A stretch of DNA of 64,000 nt, taken from positions 1 through 64,000 of the forward strand of contig JABLWZ010000003.1 of assembly GCA_013178275.1 (NCBI GenBank), in the 5' to 3' direction. Positions 38,456 through 47,066 of the stretch are shown in pieces. A program made the position numbers and the translations under genes. Positions within the stretch are counted from its first letter, which is position 1. Every line of letters starts with the position of its first letter. This DNA comes from Bacillota bacterium (GTDB taxonomy: Bacteria > Bacillota > Ch66 > Ch109). The notes under the pieces were generated by a model. It worked only from the letters and a program-made list of their open reading frames with translations. It did not search any database and was not told the DNA's origin.

Positions 38456-38501
38456 AAGAACCTGACCACAAGGCGAAAACAGCTTTGCGGTTCTTCTTTT
38501 T
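38456..38501 (+). terminator. Possible terminator after the secreted protein
   Basis: AAGAACC (38456-38462) pairs with GGTTCTT (38489-38495) across a long loop, followed by CTTTTTC. The loop is long, so strength is uncertain. Confidence 0.55.
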
Positions 38502-38531
38502 CAACAATAGCGAGTGAAAGGTGGAATAACC

Positions 38532-38873
38532 ATGAAAAAAACCTACAAGCTCCTGCTGGTCCTAGTCCTTACCCTGGTCCTGGCCGGAACGCTTGGCGCA
38601 ACCGTCCACGCCACTCCGAGCGGGGATGTGGCGGGAGCCATAGAGGACACATGGAAAGATGCGTCAGAGCAGATTAAAACCGTGGTCAACAAGGTGGTAT
38701 TTCCCGCCATCGACCTGATCCTGGCCGTGTTTTTCTTCGGCAAGCTGTCCATGGCGTATTTCGATTACCGCAAGCATGGACAGTTTGAATGGGCGGCTCC
38801 GGCCATTCTTTTTGCCTGCCTGATCTTTACGTTGACAGCTCCGCTTTACATCTGGCAGATACTTGGCATGTAG
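38532..38873 (+). CDS. Small membrane protein, VirB2-like pilin candidate
   Basis: 113 residues with a signal peptide (KKTYKLLLVLVLTLVLAGTLGATVHA) and two further hydrophobic helices (about 52-70 and 85-108), the topology of TrbC/VirB2-type conjugative pilins. The segment IKTVVNKVVFPAIDLILAVFFFGKLSMAYFDYRKHGQFEW resembles a family from Clostridial elements (DUF3852, by memory). AAAGGTGG precedes ATG 38532. It comes just before the TrbL/VirB6-like gene, apart from an inserted toxin-antitoxin pair. Confidence 0.72.
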   Translation: MKKTYKLLLVLVLTLVLAGTLGATVHATPSGDVAGAIEDTWKDASEQIKTVVNKVVFPAIDLILAVFFFGKLSMAYFDYRKHGQFEWAAPAILFACLIFTLTAPLYIWQILGM

Positions 38874-38932
38874 TCCAAACAGTAATTCTGCAAATTTATG
38901 GACTGCGGACTTTTTCCATTCCCAGATTCGAG

Positions 38933-38960
38933 TAGATAATAAAAACTGCTATGATATACT
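38933..38960 (+). promoter_or_regulatory. Promoter of mntA-hepT
   Basis: TAGATA (38933-38938) and TATACT (38955-38960) are 16 bases apart, 32 bases before mntA, in a short A+T-rich gap. Confidence 0.5.
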
Positions 38961-38992
38961 AGATTAAAAGGTATTTTCAAGGAGGCGAGAGC

Positions 38993-39295
38993 ATGGCGGC
39001 GAAAAAGTATACGATAGAAGAAATCAAAGCTGTTGTAGAACCAATCGCCCGAAAATATGGTGTGGAACGCGTGTATCTATTTGGCTCTTATGCCCGTGGA
39101 GATATTACTGAAAACAGCGATATAGATTTACGCGTGGATAAAGGATCCCTTAAAGGGATGTTTGCTCTGTGCGGGTTATATACGGAAATTGAAGAAGCTC
39201 TGCAGACGAAAGTGGACGTTCTGACAACCGGCAGCCTGGAAGACGACTTTCTCCATAAGATACGGAAAGAAGAGGTGCTTCTGTATGGCGGATAA
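38993..39295 (+). CDS. mntA: MntA-type nucleotidyltransferase antitoxin
   Basis: A minimal nucleotidyltransferase of 100 residues. The motif GSYARGDITENSDIDLRV (about residues 26-43) contains the G-S-x10-D-x-D pattern needed for catalysis. MntA antitoxins attach AMP units to a tyrosine of the partner HEPN toxin and silence it. AAGGAGG precedes ATG 38993. It overlaps the toxin gene by 11 bases. Confidence 0.93.
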   Translation: MAAKKYTIEEIKAVVEPIARKYGVERVYLFGSYARGDITENSDIDLRVDKGSLKGMFALCGLYTEIEEALQTKVDVLTTGSLEDDFLHKIRKEEVLLYGG

Positions 39296-39701
39296 CCGGA
39301 ACGCTGACATACTCCGCCACATCATTTTCTATTGCCATGAGATAGAAGAAGCCATTCGGCGGTTCGGAAAAGATTATACGGTATTCGCACAAGATTCCGT
39401 ATATAGGAATGCCACGGCTCTTTGTGTAATGCAAATTGGGGAACTGACCACGCATCTTACCAATGATTTTAAACAAACCTACACTGGAATGCCCTGGACG
39501 CAGATTAAGGCGTTGCGCAATGTGGTTGCCCACAGCTATGGCAAAATTGACGTGGAAAGCTTATGGGAAACCATAACCATCGACATTCCAAAGCTGCAAG
39601 ACTATTGCTCCAGCATCATCCAACAATTTGATGTCCTCATGCAGGAGAGTACTAACGATCCGGAGGATGAGCAACAAATTCCCGGCCTTTCAATGGATTA
39701 A
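39285..39701 (+). CDS. hepT: HepT-type HEPN ribonuclease toxin
   Basis: A 138-residue all-helical HEPN (DUF86-type) protein. R-N-V-V-A-H-S-Y-G at about residues 83-91 is the R-X4-H-X-Y motif: Arg and His form the RNase site and Tyr is the residue modified by MntA. The C-terminal extension EDEQQIPGLSMD is not usual for HepT and resembles the tails of other proteins in this element. It forms a type VII toxin-antitoxin pair with mntA and probably stabilises the element. Confidence 0.93.
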   Translation: MADNRNADILRHIIFYCHEIEEAIRRFGKDYTVFAQDSVYRNATALCVMQIGELTTHLTNDFKQTYTGMPWTQIKALRNVVAHSYGKIDVESLWETITIDIPKLQDYCSSIIQQFDVLMQESTNDPEDEQQIPGLSMD

Positions 39702-39727
39702 ATAAAACCAACAAAAAAGCAATTGGA

Positions 39728-39759
39728 ACACGCTTATCTGAAATAGAAGCGTGTTTTTT
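39728..39759 (+). terminator. Terminator after mntA-hepT
   Basis: ACACGCTT (39728-39735) and AAGCGTGT (39747-39754) form an 8-bp stem followed by TTTTT. It insulates the toxin-antitoxin cassette from the T4SS genes. Confidence 0.85.
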
Positions 39760-39826
39760 ATTGCCGGTTTGAGACGCCTAAGTAAAAGCAGGTTCATCGT
39801 TTTTAAGAAAGGAGTGACAGATCTAA

Positions 39827-40687
39827 ATGTTCATATGGGATTTTTCCGCCAACCTCGTCCTGGGGCAGATCATGGACTGGATCTATGCACAGATCGTCGG
39901 CTTTCTCGGCGAGTTTTTCGCCATGATGGGTAACATGGGTGCCGACCTGTTCGAGATGAGCTGGGTGCAGGCCGTGGTACTGTTCTTCTTCTACCTGGCC
40001 TGGGCGCTGTATGGGATAGGGCTGGTGGTTTCCGCCTTCGAATGCGGCATTGAAGCCCAGTCGGGAAAAGCCAGCGTCAAGGATTCCGCCTTAAACGCCA
40101 TCAAGGGCTTTATGGCGGTGGGCCTGTTTTCCACCGTTCCGGTGGAGCTTTACAAGCTGGCTATTACCCTGCAGGGAAGCTTCACGACGGGCATCACCGG
40201 ACTGGCGGCGGCGGACAGCGGGATCAGCACCATGTCCCTTGCCGTACTTACCAGTATAGGCGGCTTCGGACTCAACCCGGCCATGGGGATATTCTGCGTC
40301 ATCCTCATGGGCTACGCGGTGATTAAAGTCTTTTTCGCCAACCTGAAAAGAGGCGGCATCCTGCTAATCCAAATCGCCGTGGGAAGTCTGTACATGTTCA
40401 GTGTTCCCCGCGGCTACATCGACGGTTTTGTATCCTGGTGCAAACAGGTGGTGGGACTGTGTTTGACCGCTTTTCTCCAGTCCACCATTCTCGTCGCGGG
40501 GCTGATGGTCTTTAACAGCAGCATGCTTTTAGGTCTCGGCTTGATGCTGGCGGCCTCCGAGATACCGCGGATCGCCGGGCAATTCGGACTGGACACCTCT
40601 ACCAAAGGCAACCTCATGAGCACCGTGTACGCCGCGCAAACAGCGGTCAACATGAGCAGAACAGTGATAAGGGCGGTGGCGAAATGA
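39827..40687 (+). CDS. TrbL/VirB6-like T4SS membrane protein
   Basis: A 286-residue polytopic membrane protein with about six helices, for example VLFFFYLAWALYGIGLVVSAFE, IFCVILMGYAVIKVFFANL and ILVAGLMVFNSSMLLGLGLML. The order and topology match the VirB6/TrbL group, which forms part of the DNA channel. AGAAAGGAGTG precedes ATG 39827. It overlaps the next gene by four bases. It resembles a TrbL-type family in Clostridial elements. It is the first clearly T4SS gene after the Tad block. Confidence 0.82.
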   Translation: MFIWDFSANLVLGQIMDWIYAQIVGFLGEFFAMMGNMGADLFEMSWVQAVVLFFFYLAWALYGIGLVVSAFECGIEAQSGKASVKDSALNAIKGFMAVGLFSTVPVELYKLAITLQGSFTTGITGLAAADSGISTMSLAVLTSIGGFGLNPAMGIFCVILMGYAVIKVFFANLKRGGILLIQIAVGSLYMFSVPRGYIDGFVSWCKQVVGLCLTAFLQSTILVAGLMVFNSSMLLGLGLMLAASEIPRIAGQFGLDTSTKGNLMSTVYAAQTAVNMSRTVIRAVAK

Positions 40688-41268
40688 AGGATGGGAAGCT
40701 GGCCTATGTTTGTTCGCCCTATGCCGGGGATATCGAGTACAACATTCGGATGACCATAGAATACTGCCGCTATGCCGCAGGCTGCAGCGTCATTCCCCTG
40801 GCTCCCCATTTACTCATGCCGAGATTCCTCTGTGAAGCGAATCCCCAGGAACGGGAGTTGGGCATCCAAATGGGGCTTAGGTTCCTGGCCGTATGCTCTG
40901 AGCTGTGGGTATTCGGCAGCCGGATATCCGAAGGCATGGGCCGTGAGATTGCGGAGGCCGAAAGGATGGGGATCCCCATAAGGCATGTGGATGAATCTGA
41001 TATTATACGAGGAGTGAAAGATATGAGAAAATACGGAATATGGGCTAAAAGAAGCGCGGCCTCCGTCTGTGGAGCGGCGGAAGCCTGGCTCAAATCGGAC
41101 GGAAGGCCCCTGACCTTTGACAGCTATGAGGAAGCGGCGGCCAAGGCCGAATCGCTTATAAAAAATATCGGAACGCCCAATGTCTCCTATTATCCCAAGG
41201 AATTGAGCCAGGATCTTGGCCAGGGGCCGGATGAAGGGCCTGCCTCCGGTATGAGCATGAAGCTGTGA
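40684..41268 (+). CDS. DUF4406-type protein with C-terminal extension
   Basis: 194 residues. The N-terminal ~110 residues (LAYVCSPYAGDIEYNIRMTIEYC...LGIQMGLRFLAVCSELWVFGSRISEGMGREIAEAERMGIPI) match DUF4406, related in fold to nucleoside 2-deoxyribosyltransferases, with the SEGM-type acidic site seen in that superfamily. The C-terminal ~75 residues are helical and end in SGMSMKL. It lies inside the T4SS operon between TrbL-like and PrgI-like genes and overlaps the former. Enzymatic role and substrate in transfer are unknown. Confidence 0.8.
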   Translation: MKDGKLAYVCSPYAGDIEYNIRMTIEYCRYAAGCSVIPLAPHLLMPRFLCEANPQERELGIQMGLRFLAVCSELWVFGSRISEGMGREIAEAERMGIPIRHVDESDIIRGVKDMRKYGIWAKRSAASVCGAAEAWLKSDGRPLTFDSYEEAAAKAESLIKNIGTPNVSYYPKELSQDLGQGPDEGPASGMSMKL

Positions 41269-41281
41269 GGAGGGCTGGAAC

Positions 41282-41584
41282 ATGTATATTTACCCCGACA
41301 ATTTGAAATCCAGGGCGGTGCTGTGGCTGTGGCAGCTCCGGGACATAGGAGTCATCGGCGTCGGCTGTCTCCTCTCCGTTTTCGCGCTGACCCAGCTTGG
41401 CCTTTTGCTTCCCATTGTGGTTACCGCCCTCTACTCTTTTTTGACCATCCGCTTCGACGACACCAGCATCCTGGATTTTATGCGCTATGCCTGCGCCTTC
41501 TTCGTGACCGGACAGCAATTCTACGAATGGAGGCTGGAACCTGCCGGCCAGGGAGAACCGGACAGAAAGCGGGTGGACAGATGA
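41282..41584 (+). CDS. PrgI-family (VirB3-like) T4SS protein
   Basis: A 100-residue protein with two closely spaced membrane helices (about residues 23-60: VIGVGCLLSVFALTQLGLLLPIVVTALYSFL) in the arrangement of PrgI/VirB3 proteins, which anchor VirB4 at the membrane. GAGGAGG precedes ATG 41282. It overlaps the following VirB4-type gene by four bases (ATGA), the usual neighbour. Confidence 0.82.
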   Translation: MYIYPDNLKSRAVLWLWQLRDIGVIGVGCLLSVFALTQLGLLLPIVVTALYSFLTIRFDDTSILDFMRYACAFFVTGQQFYEWRLEPAGQGEPDRKRVDR

Positions 41585-42171
41585 ATGGAAAAGAAAAAAA
41601 ACAACTGAAGCAAAAGCTGGCCACACGGCAGCTCATCAATACCAAAGCCATCACCGACCACAGTCTCCAAACCTATGGCCACGGGGAACTGGTGTATTTT
41701 CTCATCAAACCCTCTAATATTTCCGTGCTGTCCGAGGCCAGCATCGCCGCCCGGATCTACGCTCTTATGACCGTATTGAAAGGCATCGCCGAGCTGGAAT
41801 TCCTGTGCCTCAACAGCCGGGAAAACTTCGAGGACAACAAGCGCTTCCTGCGAAGCCGCATGGAGCAGGAGGACAATCCGTCCGTCCGCAGGCTTCTGGA
41901 GGCAGACCTGATCCATCTTGACCGCATCCAGGTGCAGATGGCCACCGCCAGAGAGTTTCTCATCATCCTGCGGCTGCGCAACGAGAAAGAGAGCGAGGTA
42001 TTTCCCTACCTGAACCGCATTGAGAAAACCCTGCGGGAGCAGGGCTTCTCTGTCAAACGGGCCGATAAAGAGGACATCAAACGGCTGCTGGCGGTCTATT
42101 TCGAGCAAAACGTGACCACGGAGCGGTTCGAAGACTTCGACGGCGAGCGGTGGATTGTTTTGGGAGACTGA
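41581..42171 (+). CDS. VirB4 N-terminal-like protein
   Basis: 196 residues from ATG 41581. No membrane helix and no nucleotide-binding motif; the sequence (TRQLINTKAITDHSLQTYGHGELVYFLIKPSNISVLSE...) resembles the N-terminal domain of VirB4-type ATPases. A second gene at 47067, which has the ATPase domains, begins 4.9 kb further on; together they have roughly the length of a full VirB4 (~800 residues). So either VirB4 is naturally encoded by two genes here or a cargo block has split it. Both have their own ribosome sites, favouring two working subunits. Confidence 0.65.
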   Translation: MNGKEKKQLKQKLATRQLINTKAITDHSLQTYGHGELVYFLIKPSNISVLSEASIAARIYALMTVLKGIAELEFLCLNSRENFEDNKRFLRSRMEQEDNPSVRRLLEADLIHLDRIQVQMATAREFLIILRLRNEKESEVFPYLNRIEKTLREQGFSVKRADKEDIKRLLAVYFEQNVTTERFEDFDGERWIVLGD

Positions 42172-42202
42172 GGATCATGTTCTTCTGGTATGCATGCAAG
42201 GC

Positions 42203-42228
42203 AAAAAAGCCGATCATCGGCTCTTTTT
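42203..42228. terminator. Bidirectional terminator between convergent genes
   Basis: AGCCG (42208-42212) and CGGCT (42218-42222), extendable to 7 bp, lie between a run of six A and CTTTTT. It serves the T4SS gene on the left and the minus-strand lipoprotein gene on the right. Confidence 0.8.
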
Positions 42229-42268
42229 GCGCATGTTCCCTTGGCCACTCCAAACCTGCCGGATGTTT

Positions 42269-43477
42269 TCATTGAAGCGGCCATGTCGTGATTTCTTTGG
42301 TTTTGAGATCGATCCTTGAAAAGCCCGTCTGCCGGCCGTCCTGATCCTTATTTATGTAAAAACCGTATCCGTCAAGATAATAGAGGTACTGGTCGATGAA
42401 CTGCTCCGTTTCATAAGTGTTTGGGGACAGCTTTACCCGATACACGCCGTCTACTTGTCCGGCGTGACCCATTCTGTAGTAATAGACCCAGCCGTCATAC
42501 ACATACTGCATCAGGTCGATGCCCACGTCGGACGTATTGAGCGAAGACAGTTTCTCCGCTTTCCCGGTTTCTTTGTTTATCCGTAAAACGGCCCACTCGG
42601 TCATGGAGGGAACGCCGTTCGCGGATTTTTCCCTGGTCTCGACATAGGTTTCGCCGTTCATACGTCTGCATACGCCGAACTGTCCCAGCACGGTGTCTTC
42701 TCCAGTCTGCGCATAAATCAGGTGAAAGGTTTCGCCAGCGGCATAATCGACATAGATCCCGTATCCGTCCGCGAAAGTATAAATGTAGGTGCGCCCTTGG
42801 GCAAGCATCCGCCGGTCGCTGCCGTCCAGTTTTGCCTTGTAGAGACCGCGGCTGTTCAGATCCGTGTAATAAATCCACTCATCCTGTATGGAGAAGTAGT
42901 TTTTGACGTTTTTTATAATCACTTTGATATTGCCGCCGTCTTTATCCATGGAGCAAAGATTTCCCTGCGGCGTCCCGTTTATACTGTCAAACCCTATCTG
43001 ATCGGTGAAATAGATCTTGTCGTCTGTCAGCCACAACTGAATGGATGATTTCTCACAGATTTTTTCCACTTCTCCCGCGAGGCTTGCCCGGTAAATGCCG
43101 CGTCCCATCTGGTAATAGGGCATATAGTAAACGTAAGTTCCGTCAAAATAGAGCTTTTGCGGCCTATCGCACCTGACCAGCAGCCGGTTTTCTTTCGTCT
43201 CGGTATCCACCATATAGATATTGCTGTGCTCACCCGTGTAGATGAGGATGCTGCCGTTTTTGGCAAAGAGTTCTCCACTGTGAAGACTGTGGCTCTTTTC
43301 ATCGGGTACGGATGTTATAGGCGTGCCTGCTATCCCGGGTTTCGTGGCCGCATCTTCTTTTGACGCGGCCTCTCCTTGAGGGATTGCGTTGTCCGACGCT
43401 GATTCCGGCTTTGGGCCGCAGCCTGAAACCATTAAAAGGATCAGAGCAATACCGAGAAATACCTTGATTTTTTTCAT
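42269..43477 (-). CDS. Lipoprotein with beta-propeller-like DUF5050-type body
   Basis: A 402-residue exported lipoprotein: KKIKVFLGIALILLMVSGC is a signal with a lipobox (VSGC), followed by a low-complexity linker (about 25-60). The body has repeated YYxxxxxxx(G/R)LYKAKLDG-type blades (IYRASLAGEVEKI, LYKAKLDGSDRRML, VYRVKLSPNTYET), as in DUF5050 proteins, which probably form beta-propellers for binding. GGATGG places the start at the second Met (43477). It is on the opposite strand to the T4SS genes and probably is cargo. The adjacent sigma/anti-sigma pair is divergent from it. Confidence 0.8.
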   Translation of the reverse strand: MKKIKVFLGIALILLMVSGCGPKPESASDNAIPQGEAASKEDAATKPGIAGTPITSVPDEKSHSLHSGELFAKNGSILIYTGEHSNIYMVDTETKENRLLVRCDRPQKLYFDGTYVYYMPYYQMGRGIYRASLAGEVEKICEKSSIQLWLTDDKIYFTDQIGFDSINGTPQGNLCSMDKDGGNIKVIIKNVKNYFSIQDEWIYYTDLNSRGLYKAKLDGSDRRMLAQGRTYIYTFADGYGIYVDYAAGETFHLIYAQTGEDTVLGQFGVCRRMNGETYVETREKSANGVPSMTEWAVLRINKETGKAEKLSSLNTSDVGIDLMQYVYDGWVYYYRMGHAGQVDGVYRVKLSPNTYETEQFIDQYLYYLDGYGFYINKDQDGRQTGFSRIDLKTKEITTWPLQ

Positions 43478-43727
43478 GTTTTCCATCCTTTATCTTTATC
43501 ATATTAGTTACATAATCATCTGTTTTGGAAGACCCTACTTTATATTACATTAACGGCATACCCATGTTATTAGTTCCACTGTTATGCAAACAATGCAAAT
43601 TCTTTATACCAGGTAGAAATATTTATAGTATGATAGGGCTAATATAGAAATTTATATCTTCTTCGGGAAGGTTTTGCCTCTCCAAAACATCTATATAGTG
43701 TGTGGATAAAAAAGTATGTATTGAGAT

Positions 43728-44225
43728 GTGATGCAAGTGACAGAACGACAGGAAAAGTTATGCAATTTGATAAGGGAATACCGGTTAGGGTTATTTCGTG
43801 TTGCAAAGGGAATCTTGAGAAATGATGCCGATGCTGAGGATGCCGTTAGCGAAACAACCTGCAAAGCATTTGCAAATCTTGATAAACTAAGAAATTTTGC
43901 AAGCTTTAAACCTTGGGTTATGAAAATCCTTGTAAATGAGGCATATGCCATAGCAAATAAGCGGAAAAGATTTGAGCCGCTGGATGACATAACAGTTGAG
44001 GACGATAATTCAAAGGTAATTGAGTCACATGAACTATGGGATGCCGTTCAACTTCTGAGTGCTGAATTCAGGACAGTAACAGTTTTATTCTACTATGAGG
44101 ATATAAGCATCAAGGAAATCAGCGAGATTCTGAATCTGCCTCAGGGAACCGTCAATTCAAGACTAAACCGTTCAAGGGAAAAACTCAGATCAATTCTTAC
44201 AAGTAAAGGAGGGCTGAATAAATGA
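43728..44225 (+). CDS. ECF-type RNA polymerase sigma factor
   Basis: 165 residues. Region 2 (YRLGLFRVAKGILRNDADAEDAVSETTCKAFANLDKLRNFASFKPWVMKILVNEAY) and region 4 (LSAEFRTVTVLFYYEDISIKEISEILNLPQGTVNSRLNRSREKLRSIL) are both clear, without region 3, as in extracytoplasmic-function sigma factors. The start is GTG 43728 or ATG 43731; no strong ribosome site. It overlaps the next gene, a membrane protein with anti-sigma features, by four bases. It likely reads a cell-surface signal and may control this cargo block. Confidence 0.92.
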   Translation: MMQVTERQEKLCNLIREYRLGLFRVAKGILRNDADAEDAVSETTCKAFANLDKLRNFASFKPWVMKILVNEAYAIANKRKRFEPLDDITVEDDNSKVIESHELWDAVQLLSAEFRTVTVLFYYEDISIKEISEILNLPQGTVNSRLNRSREKLRSILTSKGGLNK

Positions 44226-45331
44226 ATGACTTTGATGATATTATAAGAGCAAAGGCAGTATCAGAGCCGATAGCCCTTCCTGACGGATTTGAAGAACGTA
44301 ATGATCTGCTTATTTCGAGGCTTGGCGCTCATTCGGATTATACAAAAAAACACCCAAAATTTCCCGTCTTTCATTTCAAATTAACAGCTGCAGCGATCTT
44401 GATTGTTTTATTGCTTGCAGGAGTTTGCGCCGCCGCATATATCTTTTCGGGAGGGGATTTTTTCAAGCAGTTTTATTCTGACAAAGCAAAGAATGACACA
44501 AAAAATGATTACAGTTACATGAATACAGAACAGCTTAATAACATGGCTTCAAGTACGGTGGGCACGGTTGTAAACACTGATGACCTCGCCGTTGATGTTA
44601 TGGGTGTAATCGTTAGCGGAAATACTGCGGAAATCATGCTGAGAGTTACGGCGAAGCAACTTGACAGCGTATTATACAACACCGGAATAGAGCCGCTTGA
44701 AAACTACAGATTCCATGACGCTTCATCCTGGATGTCTATGCCCGGGTCTAACGGCTATATGTGGTCTATCGGCTATTTATACAGCGATAAAGTCAAAAGC
44801 CTTGCTCCCAATCAATTTGAAATCCTGTATACCATGCACGGCAGCGAAGATTTCAAAAAGAGCCAATACACGATCAAATTGACTGATTTCGGGTATTTCG
44901 ACTTCAGCCGAGCAGATCAATTTGTACCTTTATACAGCGGTACCTGGCAGTTTGATGTTGACTTTGATCCGAGCTCGGATACCGGCAAGAGTGTCTTCGT
45001 CGATAAGGAAATCACAGTTGGCGGCTACAGCTTTACAGTGGACCGCATAAACATTACCCCTTTAGCTTGTACAGTCTGTTTAAGCTGCAATGGAGATAAG
45101 AAATATCTTAATGAGCATAGTATGGAGATGTTCAAGGTCTTTTCTGACGGAAGCAAAGATTGCTCGTTGACGCTTGTAAATGGCACAAAACTAAGCAGTG
45201 GACAATTTGAAGCAAGCTCTTCCGGAGGAGTAGAAGGATTTACGCTGATCTTAACATTTAATGGACCAATTAGTGTTGATGATGTTGTATCTCTGTCTTT
45301 GTTTGGAACTGAATACTCTTTGGATAAATAG
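44222..45331 (+). CDS. Membrane anti-sigma factor (DUF4179-type)
   Basis: 369 residues: a cytoplasmic N-terminus (about 1-50), a single membrane helix (LTAAAILIVLLLAGVCAAAYIFS, about 56-78) and a long outside domain of about 290 residues. The N-terminal layout and the coupled upstream ECF sigma gene fit an anti-sigma factor of the DUF4179 type. The outside part is Ser/Thr-rich and could sense an envelope signal. The coding DNA is A+T-richer than the T4SS genes. A terminator follows. Confidence 0.85.
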   Translation: MNDFDDIIRAKAVSEPIALPDGFEERNDLLISRLGAHSDYTKKHPKFPVFHFKLTAAAILIVLLLAGVCAAAYIFSGGDFFKQFYSDKAKNDTKNDYSYMNTEQLNNMASSTVGTVVNTDDLAVDVMGVIVSGNTAEIMLRVTAKQLDSVLYNTGIEPLENYRFHDASSWMSMPGSNGYMWSIGYLYSDKVKSLAPNQFEILYTMHGSEDFKKSQYTIKLTDFGYFDFSRADQFVPLYSGTWQFDVDFDPSSDTGKSVFVDKEITVGGYSFTVDRINITPLACTVCLSCNGDKKYLNEHSMEMFKVFSDGSKDCSLTLVNGTKLSSGQFEASSSGGVEGFTLILTFNGPISVDDVVSLSLFGTEYSLDK

Positions 45332-45334
45332 CCT

Positions 45335-45375
45335 AAGCCGTAGGCGGAGCAGTTCAGTTCGTCTACGGCTTTCTT
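45335..45375 (+). terminator. Terminator after anti-sigma gene
   Basis: AAGCCGTAG (45335-45343) and CTACGGCTT (45363-45371) are perfect inverted copies followed by TCTTTG. Confidence 0.75.
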
Positions 45376-45587
45376 TGTTTACCTGTTAAATAACCGAATA
45401 GGTCGATTTGACAAAGATTTTTCTCGATCATGTCTGAAAAAATAGGGGTATCCGGGAGTATCGTGTCGATACCATTTAATTAGGGTATCCAGAACTGTAA
45501 ATATAGTGCAATCCGTTAAAATTCACTACACAACCTGTTCTCTATATATGAAACATATAGAGAATGAAGTGGCATACTAAATGTATT

Positions 45588-46556
45588 CTATATTGAATTA
45601 TCATACTTTAATTTCTCAATAAAAGTTGGTTTTTCAATTGCAAAAGATATTACACTTACAAGCAATAACCTTATAAATTCATTTATTTCTATAAAATTTC
45701 CACCTAATTCCTTATACTCATCGGGGCTATTATTTTTATTTGTCCAATTTGCATGTGCAATATCACATCTAAATTTATATAATTTCCCCATTAAGGTAGA
45801 AAACTTAGTATCCTTATTTCGGGGTGGTTTTATCTCATTTCCACTTTTCTTTAATTCATTATTCAATATAACTAGTTTTTCTATGAATTGTTGTGATATT
45901 TTTTTATCAGACCTTTCTTGATTAACTAGCATAGATTCAATCACAGACACCATAGCAATTCCCTTTAATTTAACAGATGATATGCAGTCTAAGTCTCTTA
46001 GTAATTGCAACAAATTATTATGTAGAATACTCCAAAGACCTGTTGCTTTAAGTTTCTTAATATTTTCATAATTTTTTTTCAAGTCAGATATATCTTCATT
46101 TTCAATAGTTATTCTTAAATCTTTATCATTACCAAGATAATCAGTGATAAATATATCGAGTAGATATTTTTTTTGAATTGGCACTCCGTTTTTATCAAAT
46201 TCAAATAATAACCAAACATGTTTTTTTAAAAGCAATAACGAAAATTCTACATCATCACTCATTCTATTATTATTACTTTCGATCACCCAATAATTGAATA
46301 ATTCTTCATCCTTCAACCTGTAATAATATGCGCTATATCCTTTTCTGCGTTTTTCTTGTTTGATTTCTCTTTTTGATTCACGAGAAATCAATAAAAAATC
46401 AGTACCTAATGAGTGCTTAGAAAACACTTTCTTAATAGCTTTTATTTGTTTTGAATCTGCCTTTTTTAGTGTGTAGCCATCTAGTATTTCAATTGCTTCA
46501 TTACCCCTTTGTCTCAGGTAATTACCAAGAACAATAAATGATTTTTTATGTGCCAT
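45588..46556 (-). CDS. Uncharacterised protein with HEPN-like R-X4-H motif
   Basis: 322 residues, strongly A+T-rich, on the opposite strand to the T4SS operon. No known family recognised for the N-terminal ~200 residues. The C-terminal part (KISQQFIEKLVILNNELKKSG ... KLYKFRCDIAHANWTNK) carries R-C-D-I-A-H, an R-X4-H motif in a helical context like Apea-type HEPN domains. It resembles the gene at 373-2202 only in this motif and composition, not along its length. It may be an anti-phage or RNase-type cargo gene; that is inference. Confidence 0.7.
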   Translation of the reverse strand: MAHKKSFIVLGNYLRQRGNEAIEILDGYTLKKADSKQIKAIKKVFSKHSLGTDFLLISRESKREIKQEKRRKGYSAYYYRLKDEELFNYWVIESNNNRMSDDVEFSLLLLKKHVWLLFEFDKNGVPIQKKYLLDIFITDYLGNDKDLRITIENEDISDLKKNYENIKKLKATGLWSILHNNLLQLLRDLDCISSVKLKGIAMVSVIESMLVNQERSDKKISQQFIEKLVILNNELKKSGNEIKPPRNKDTKFSTLMGKLYKFRCDIAHANWTNKNNSPDEYKELGGNFIEINEFIRLLLVSVISFAIEKPTFIEKLKYDNSI

Positions 46557-47066
46557 TGATATACCACTTCCTTATATAGGTTATTCCATAAATTAGTTGA
46601 CAGTTGTTAATTGTAGTACCTCAAAATTAATATTTGGGGTGAATTGGTGTCGTGTTTATTTGCTTATTAAGATGAGATGCATTTCCCTTATTAATTTGCA
46701 AAATCAAACTTTCCAAAAGGCTTTGGATTACTCCAATATGGTTCTTACTGACAGACATGATTTAATACTCGTCATCACTGAACTATTTATGTATATGAAA
46801 TCCATCTTGTGATAATTTCCACAGGAAATCAAGTGAATCCTTCTTTTTTATCTTCTAGTAACAAATAATCTCTACATTGTTACACATTACAACGACTTAA
46901 TACACAGACCAACTGGAAATTAAATCGGCCGGACCAACACAATAATCCGAATACCCAAAAATAATCCATAAAATATCTCTGCAAAAGTAAATCACTTACA
47001 CCCAATACCGCCATAAAAGTTGGCGGTTTTTTATATTCAAATCCAGTACAGAAAGGAATGAGCCTT
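46557..47066. other. Gene-poor stretch before virB4
   Basis: About 500 A+T-rich bases. A short plus-strand open frame at 46597-46812 lacks a ribosome site and does not look like a protein. A possible promoter for the HEPN-like gene would lie at the left side. The right-most 40 bases return to element composition and carry AGAAAGGA before virB4. Confidence 0.4.

Noticed and set aside
46597-46812. 71-codon plus-strand frame before virB4
   Set aside because: No ribosome site, no neighbour linkage and no protein-like pattern; it lies in A+T-rich gap sequence.
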